Below, piece by piece: positions 59,501-64,000 of a stretch of DNA of 64,000 nt; position 1 is the stretch's first letter, and the number at the start of each line of letters is the position of its first letter. Location of the stretch: the NCBI RefSeq assembly GCF_000004195.4, contig NC_030684.2, forward strand, positions 104,981,929 to 105,045,928, in the 5' to 3' direction. This DNA is from Xenopus tropicalis. Lineage: Eukaryota > Chordata > Amphibia > Anura > Pipidae. The notes under the pieces were generated by a model, which was not told the DNA's origin, did no database searches, and worked only from the letters and a program-made list of their open reading frames with translations. The translations under genes and the position numbers were made by a program.

Positions 59501-62500
59501 ATTGGTGAGCTGAATAAACCAGCATTGCATTTACCTTGCATTTGGCGTTTTGTGTGGTGCAGACATCTCCACTTGCTTCCCACGCTGCCTGACTTCTGCT
59601 AACCTCTGGCGCATATTAATGGTCATCTCTGAGCTCAGTCTCCAAATGAAAATGCAGCTGCAAGAATAATGCATGCTGGTTAGATGGGGTGTGACAGAGG
59701 GGGTTTTATTATTTTTTTCTCATAATGTTTTTGTCATACTTTATAAGTGTGCTTCCTTAAAACAACATCTTTTCTTGCTGCAAAGAACTCAACCATGCTG
59801 TTTTGCAATGGTTTTAAAACTGCAAATTGCTAATTTGTGCTAAAATCAGCGGATCTGTATAGGTGACATCTGTTAGCGACAGCCAAATGTGGTTGAAGCC
59901 AAGAAAAAAAAATATTTTCTGTAGAAAAATGAAATCTGTAGTTACCTCAGCGGGTTACATAAAACACTAGCACATATATGTAATAAAAAGAACTAAGTTT
60001 ACCCTGGAGCTGTAACCCATAGCAACCAATTAGATGTTTGCTTTTAAGCAGGTGACCAGTAAAGTGTACCTTCTGATTAGTTGATATGGGTTACTGCTCC
60101 TGGGGCATAACCCCCTATATATTAAACTTTGCAAGCTGGTTGGGGCTTACCTGTCTCCAGACACAGATATCAGGTGTTTGCAGTCATTGGTGAATTTCAT
60201 TCCTGTTACAATCTCTAATATGAAAAGACAATAACAAAACCGTCACCAGTTTTGCACAATCCACATGGTAAATACACAGATATTTTTCTTCCATGTAGCA
60301 TGCCTAATTTAACACTGGCATTTATTAAAGAGGCATGGTAGGACTACATGTGTTACTTTCTACTTTACCTGAGTGCCCAAACATGGTGGCCACACACTCT
60401 CCAGAGTAGAAATCAAAGATGGACAAGTTCTTGTCTGAACAGCTTGTGGCAATATACAGTCCTGAAGGGTCCGTTTGAACCTAGAGAGAATATCATAGCA
60501 ATAAGACGGGTGAAATAATTTGGGTCAATGTTCAACTAAATGGATTACTGTCTGATTCGTAATTTGATGCTGTGGATTAGCGGTCTGGACAGACTGTTCC
60601 CTGACAGGACTGCTGAGCATTCTGTGCCTGTATAGGACACACAGGATGCATTCTGGATAGATGGTCTAACAGCAAGTGGGATACTAACCTAACTACTCAA
60701 CCACTAGGTATGGCACCTTTTCCTCAGAATGGACTGATGTAAAAGTGTAAATGCACACAAGCAGGCATCCTGCCATTTTCACCAGTGTTAACTGAAAGCT
60801 ATAAAGGAGTTTGATTTAGATTGACTCAGATTAAAAAATAGTGGACTAGCTGAAGTTCCTCTCCAATCCCATTCCTGTACTTCTGCTCCACAGTATCCAG
60901 ATGGAGGGCCACAGGCTAAATGCCGAACCCCATCGATGCAGTCTATTGAATTGTACATGTGACATTAAAATTTCATTATGATTATCCCTTGAATAGGGAA
61001 TATTCAAGTCACAGCATAAAAGAAACAGACTGGTGTAGTCCATCAGGGGCTACTAGATTAAACTTCTTACTGTATTTGTATTCTGCTTTCTGAACCTTCC
61101 ACAAACCAACTCGCTGTAATGCAGCCAATAAAAGGCCTCAACACAAAATGTAACAAACAAGTCTATGCATATTATAATTAAAAAAATATAGCTATTCAAA
61201 TGATACTTTGCACCATCCTTACACACAAAAAAAAAACCTTGATGCTAGGTTTCCCTTTAAAACAAAGCTGAACATGTTTGAAGCATTTGAGCAATCAGTG
61301 CAGATGGATCAAGCCAACAGTGCAGTTTGGCATCAGCAGTACAGAATAGTGCTGATACACAAGTCCTAGGCACACAGCCAAACACCCAGCACTGAAGGAG
61401 AAATTTAAAGTGAACCTACATCATTTGTGCATGGCTAGGTTGGAAAGTGAATGACTTACAGTGCTAGCCACCCACATAGAATACCTTATAAAAGGGATTA
61501 TTCGTATCTGTATTTGAATACATACAGATACAATCTGCCAGACATCTGCAGTGATAAATCAGTTACATACAATGAGAAGCAAGAAGAGCTTTCGCAGCTT
61601 TCACAGCAATTACAATATATTCATTATTCAGCAAATCAGCTATTCAAAATGATAGAATTATTATATACTTTAAAAAATGGGGCCTCTTTGTGGCAAAGCA
61701 AAAACACCAATCAATTGACGTTTCATCCAATGTTGGAAATTGGCTACAGACAACACCAGTGAGGCTTAGAGCTATTCCCTTGCTAAATAAGGTTTCTTAT
61801 CCAAAGCAAACACTGTCCCCAAGTTGCACATACAGTGGGTCTGTGTCTGAAATTTGCATGGGTTGCAGCACTTTGCACTGTGTTTCTAAATGAGCCCTTA
61901 TGGCTTTTCCTATAGGACATTCATATGCTTGTCTTGTTTAACTCGTACTCCATTGTGCCTTAGGTTCTGATTAGCATATAGTTGCCTCTGTATTTTACCC
62001 ACATTTTTCAAATGTTTCTAACGTAATTTAGTTATTGTACATAAAAGCTATAAAGTAGGTTAAGAAAGTAACAGATTTAACAGAGTTAATAAAAGTGAAA
62101 TATTGCTGTGTTCGTCATTATGCCATAAAAGTGTTCTCCTGTCTAGGTTCCCTTCAGCATAATTAACACCAGGACAGAGAAAAGGGTCTGCCCTATTGTT
62201 TGGCTCAAACACCATTACTTTACAGGCTAAGATCCAGTAAGATGGCAAGTGGGAGTACCTTGGCTGCTTGCTACATTGCCTCACTTTTGAATTCTGTTTT
62301 ACTAAGGCAGTTTGACTTTTGCACCCTCTTGGCTGAGTATTTTAATAAATGCACTTGGGCAATATAACATTTTGCACTCCTTGCTGCTTGTATTTTATTT
62401 CACGAGTAAATTTCCATCTGCCTACTTTGCTCACCCCAAATACTGGGTCAAGCAGCCTGCCCTAATACCCCCATGACTACAACATATTGCAAACAAGTGT

Positions 62501-64000
62501 CTGTATAAAAATTGTGTTTGCTTTAGAAACAGCTTACAGGTAAGATTACATAAATTGCTGGGTAGCCATTCATGTTAAATAAGGCAAAAGGGAACATTTT
62601 ACATAGCAAAGAACAGATAAGTTGTGCAGAATACAACAGTTTTAGTTCTAAACGTAGGCATACAGAGGCCGATATACACTGAAGATTCAGCCCCTTAATT
62701 TGCTGTCTCAGTCTAATTAGCCCTTGCCTGGGGCCCTCCTGACTGCCTGCCAGAGATATGTCTGATCTTCAGCTAAATTGCTTAGGTTCAAAAATTTGGG
62801 CAAAGCACACTGATGCGGCCTTTTCGCAAAAGGCTGTCCGAGGCTCATATCATAATTAACTTACCTGGGCACCAAACTATTGCATCAACCTGGTTTGGCC
62901 CTACAAATGGGCAACCAAATTGGACAAAGGCCACAAACCAGCAGATTTTTTTTTACATTTATGGCCAGCTTTTCACATAAAGATAAGCAGCAGTTAAGTA
63001 TCATTCATGACTTTAAAGAAAAACTATAGAATAAAAACCTCTCCTGTACAACAGGATATCAGTTTCTAAATTTTTTTTAATGGTAAATATATATTCTCAA
63101 TACTTACTTTAATTAAAGTCCCATCTTCACTTTGTGATCCTTTGTACAACTTTTTTTGCTTTCCGCTGCTAATGTTAAAGATCCTAGGATATAAAAAGAG
63201 TGTGCGGGGGTTACACTGTCAGCAGACAGGGAAATGCTTGGGAGCAGATTACATACCGACCATTCACAAAATAACAAAAGTACAAAAACAGACAATATTT
63301 GTAGTAATTTTGTATATTTGTCTGTATATCTCTGCATTAATAAAACAGAAGTTTGTACTTGATGGTAACTAGGCTACATAAACCCATATCAGTGGCAAAA
63401 AAAAATCTTAATGGGCTTATTAAATGTTTAAATGATTTTTAGTGGATTTAAAGGGTTTGATCACCTTTGTACAACATTCACAAATCTAACAGTTTGCCTC
63501 AGGATCTTCCCTCTGCCAACTACAGTTGCTTTTTTACTTCCCTTTATAATGTCATGCATAGTACTGGCAGCAAAACCCTAACTCCAATTGGCTAGGACAC
63601 CTGTCAGTCTGACATTGCGTCCCATGCCTGTGACAGAGTGCTGCCAATCTAACATAATAGTATGTTGGATTTGTGATATGCGACTAGTTAGAGTGCACAA
63701 GCAAAATTGGCCACTCCCACCCCTTTAGAGAGACAGAAAGGGGGATTTAACAGGTATAAAAAGTAGCTTTTACAGTGGCCTTACTTTTCTTTATGGAAAA
63801 TTTATTTTTTTAGCACACAGAGCATTGTTGGTGGTTTAATAAGATGTGGACATTGAAGGTGAACAACCCCTTTAAGGTATGGAGATCCAAATAAAAAAGA
63901 TCCCTTATCCAGGTCCCAAGCATTCTGGATAACAGATGCCTTACCTGTACCGAGAATTTTACTTGATAACAGCAAGGGATGAATAAAAATCCTATACATT
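45879..64000 (-). CDS. mapkbp1: MAPK-binding protein 1, 3' part
   Basis: Fifteen exons join in phase and encode about 990 C-terminal residues; the 5' part lies beyond the right edge. Exons from 63183 to 59657 end the WD40 propeller region ([20 protein letters not shown], then [20 protein letters not shown]). The long remainder is Ser-rich and low in structure, with short conserved blocks ([44 protein letters not shown]). The C-terminal exons [18 protein letters not shown] to [19 protein letters not shown] form the conserved helical segment shared with WDR62, used for dimerisation. MAPKBP1 is a JNK-pathway scaffold; loss of the human gene causes a late-onset nephronophthisis. One intron uses a GC donor (see 58445). 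Synteny with jmjd7 supports orthology. Confidence 0.95.
46378..46598. mobile_element. Palindromic Harbinger-like MITE with TTA duplication
   Basis: GGGCTCTGGTACACGGGGAG and its complement CCCCGTGTGCCAGAGCCC bound 221 bp, flanked by TTA at 46375-46377 and 46599-46601. A TWA duplication is typical of PIF/Harbinger elements. The interior holds CATCCCGCCGG-type inverted blocks. Confidence 0.85.
46750..46840. mobile_element. TA-flanked MITE, terminal fragment
   Basis: AATGGAGTCTATAAGAGATG to GATCCCCATACCTG is the right-hand third of the CAGGTATGGGATCC family. Confidence 0.65.
47020..49115 (-). mobile_element. 5'-truncated CR1/L2-like LINE
   Basis: About 2.1 kb. The 3' end on the minus strand is tandem TATGTAAC-type units (47025-47057), the short 3' repeat typical of CR1/L2 elements. 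The 5' end starts within ORF2 after the endonuclease. It is much better preserved than the copy at 23440-25200. Confidence 0.85.
47224..49109 (-). CDS. LINE ORF2, reverse transcriptase part
   Basis: An open frame of about 628 codons, entered at its truncated 5' end ([20 protein letters not shown]) with the first ATG at 48957. Reverse-transcriptase motifs in order: [52 protein letters not shown] and the catalytic FADDTKL, then the thumb and the [11 protein letters not shown] tail. The endonuclease and ORF1 are absent, so it cannot move by itself. Near the end a small deletion shifts frame: the expected [10 protein letters not shown] continues in the neighbouring frame, so the protein stops early at GAWMSF. 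Confidence 0.9.
49208..49293 (-). CDS. mapkbp1: mapkbp1 penultimate exon
   Basis: [20 protein letters not shown] through ALSLYRS. It joins VTTADP of the last exon. Canonical splice sites. Confidence 0.93.
50172..51173 (-). CDS. mapkbp1: mapkbp1 large exon
   Basis: A 1,002-bp exon encoding [20 protein letters not shown] through [10 protein letters not shown]. Mostly Ser/Pro/Lys-rich and probably disordered; [13 protein letters not shown] is a conserved block. Phases fit both neighbours. Confidence 0.94.
51416..51693 (-). CDS. mapkbp1: mapkbp1 exon
   Basis: [19 protein letters not shown] through [10 protein letters not shown]. Contains [19 protein letters not shown]. Two acceptors three bases apart (CAG-CAG) would give 51693 or 51690; both keep the frame. 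Confidence 0.9.
52307..52800. mobile_element. 494-bp palindromic MITE with TAA duplication
   Basis: GGGGCTGATTTACTAAG and TTAGTAAATGTGCCCC are inverted ends, flanked by TAA at 52304-52306 and 52801-52803. Nearly the whole interior is self-complementary around about 52570, with a duplicated unit (CGGCGTCTTTACGATTTTTG, then CGTAAAAACGCGAG). Ends and TAA duplication fit PIF/Harbinger. Confidence 0.85.
53291..53375 (-). CDS. mapkbp1: mapkbp1 exon
   Basis: [20 protein letters not shown] through QPPAL and two bases. Its acceptor CATCCACAG is chosen over an upstream TTTAG because only it fits the phase of the preceding exon. The assignment rests on phase rather than remembered homology. Confidence 0.75.
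53441..53700. repeat. TA-rich simple repeat (TATAAAA and TATA units)
   Basis: About 260 bp of almost pure A/T, first ATATAAAAT-type units and then long (TA)n. It begins only about 65 bases upstream (minus-strand sense) of the acceptor of exon 53291-53375. The open IYIY-type frame across it is an artefact. Confidence 0.95.
53850..54302. mobile_element. Dispersed repeat ending CTTCTCCTTTAA
   Basis: Includes TTCTTAGCATTCTAGTGGG and ACTGAAACATCATGTTTAC and ends at TTAA. I recall it as a common frog repeat in which the right end is AGGAGAAGGAAAGG-type. The left end is uncertain. Confidence 0.5.
54357..54536 (-). CDS. mapkbp1: mapkbp1 exon
   Basis: [20 protein letters not shown] through GNLSTGNFP. 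Acidic, then [17 protein letters not shown], a conserved MAPKBP1/WDR62-type segment. Confidence 0.93.
55303..55433 (-). CDS. mapkbp1: mapkbp1 exon
   Basis: [20 protein letters not shown] through LSSPEHPNE. Canonical splice sites; phases fit both neighbours. Confidence 0.9.
56224..56381 (-). CDS. mapkbp1: mapkbp1 exon
   Basis: [20 protein letters not shown] through EEDESLDRC. It ends with a short acidic stretch. Canonical splice sites. Confidence 0.92.
56939..57420. mobile_element. TTAA-flanked MITE
   Basis: AGGAGAACTTAACCTTAAAA and CTAGGGTTTAGTTCTCCT are inverted ends, with TTAA at 56935-56938 and 57421-57424. 482 bp, non-coding. A piggyBac-type target duplication. Confidence 0.85.
57793..58011 (-). 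CDS. mapkbp1: mapkbp1 exon
   Basis: [20 protein letters not shown] through [28 protein letters not shown] is a conserved block. Phase 0 at both ends. Confidence 0.94.
58273..58340 (-). CDS. mapkbp1: mapkbp1 exon
   Basis: [20 protein letters not shown] and KR. Entered at phase 1 from the GC-donor exon and left at phase 0. Confidence 0.85.
58445..58539 (-). CDS. mapkbp1: mapkbp1 exon with GC splice donor
   Basis: [20 protein letters not shown] through SDEDMA plus one base. The donor reads CAG/GCAAGG, a well-formed GC-AG intron. No GT nearby gives the right phase, whereas the GC site joins G to GG of the next exon. Confidence 0.85.
59535..59657 (-). CDS. mapkbp1: mapkbp1 exon, end of WD40 region
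   Basis: [20 protein letters not shown] through SAPHKTPNA. It closes the last blade (CIFIWRL) and begins the basic linker. Confidence 0.93.
60003..60106. repeat. Short palindromic repeat in mapkbp1 intron
   Basis: GTAACCCATAGCAACCAATT at the left is inverted at the right (TAGTTGATATGGGTTAC). A related fragment is near 55890. Probably a small MITE. Confidence 0.6.
60151..60214 (-). CDS. mapkbp1: mapkbp1 exon, WD40
   Basis: [20 protein letters not shown]. The acceptor is placed at ATTAG so that AG completes the GHSE glutamate; two bases further on would break phase. Confidence 0.92.
60369..60480 (-). CDS. mapkbp1: mapkbp1 exon, WD40
   Basis: [20 protein letters not shown] through ATMFGHS. 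A complete WD-type blade segment with canonical splice sites. Confidence 0.94.
60481..63107. other. mapkbp1 intron, 2.6 kb
   Basis: No exon seen; the flanking exons join in phase (LIK/VQTD). A decayed copy of the 3282-3698 family is suggested at about 62515-62645 (AGCAAAGAACAGATAAGTTG). Confidence 0.5.
63108..63183 (-). CDS. mapkbp1: mapkbp1 exon, WD40 (first in window)
   Basis: [20 protein letters not shown] and GTLIK, entered at phase 2 after TATCCTAG. The gene continues beyond 64000. Confidence 0.9.
63308..63947. mobile_element. TA-flanked MITE interrupted by a TTAA element
   Basis: 63308-63451 and 63872-63947 are consecutive parts of the CAGGTATGGGATCC family (ATTTTTAGTGGATTTAA then GGTATGGAGATCCAAAT), ending TTACCTG next to TA. 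Confidence 0.8.
63452..63871. mobile_element. TTAA-flanked MITE nested in a TA-flanked MITE
   Basis: AGGGTTTGATCACCTT and AAGGTGAACAACCCCT are inverted ends, with TTAA on both sides (63448-63451 and 63872-63875). Removing it with one TTAA restores the host element. Confidence 0.85.

Overview
The window is vertebrate nuclear DNA, almost certainly from a Xenopus frog. X. tropicalis is my preferred guess over X. laevis, but the sequence alone does not settle it. The case rests on four multi-exon genes with vertebrate intron-exon structure and on a dense set of amphibian-type repeats: miniature elements with TA, TTAA, TAA/TTA and 8-bp target duplications, a CR1/L2-like LINE, and a Tc1 derivative.

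All four genes lie on the minus strand, head to tail. From right to left they are: mapkbp1 (15 coding exons seen, 63183 down to 45879, with the 5' part beyond the right edge and a 3'UTR to about 43.0 kb); jmjd7 (8 coding exons, 40254 to 34121, a complete 313-residue product); an ACOT/BAAT-family acyl-CoA thioesterase (3 exons, 32314 or 32203 to 28731, complete); and a group IV cytosolic phospholipase A2, probably pla2g4b (9 exons seen, 26769 to 6513, covering the C2 domain and linker, with the catalytic domain not found before the left edge). The order MAPKBP1-JMJD7-PLA2G4B is that of human 15q15.1. The thioesterase between jmjd7 and the phospholipase is not part of that human order.

The most unusual observation concerns the first exon of the phospholipase gene. 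It is recognisably the first coding exon of an Enhancer of Polycomb (EPC1/EPC2) gene, with an internal deletion that shifts the frame. The EPC-type splice donor joins the C2 exon in phase. The EPC start codon would therefore open an upstream reading frame, and a downstream in-frame ATG would start the phospholipase. This CpG-rich exon lies between two copies of a terminal-repeat element, so capture and exaptation as a promoter exon is a testable idea.

The rest of the window is introns and intergenic DNA filled with repeats: two G-rich minisatellites (5.3-5.9 kb and 8.8-9.6 kb), several near-perfect palindromes (5.1-5.3, 21.6-21.8, 26.95-27.04 and 52.3-52.8 kb), three nested insertions that reveal target-site rules, an internally deleted Tc1 element whose reading frame keeps only the DNA-binding domain, and a 5'-truncated LINE with a long open reverse-transcriptase frame. 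No tRNA, rRNA, CRISPR or prokaryotic feature was seen.
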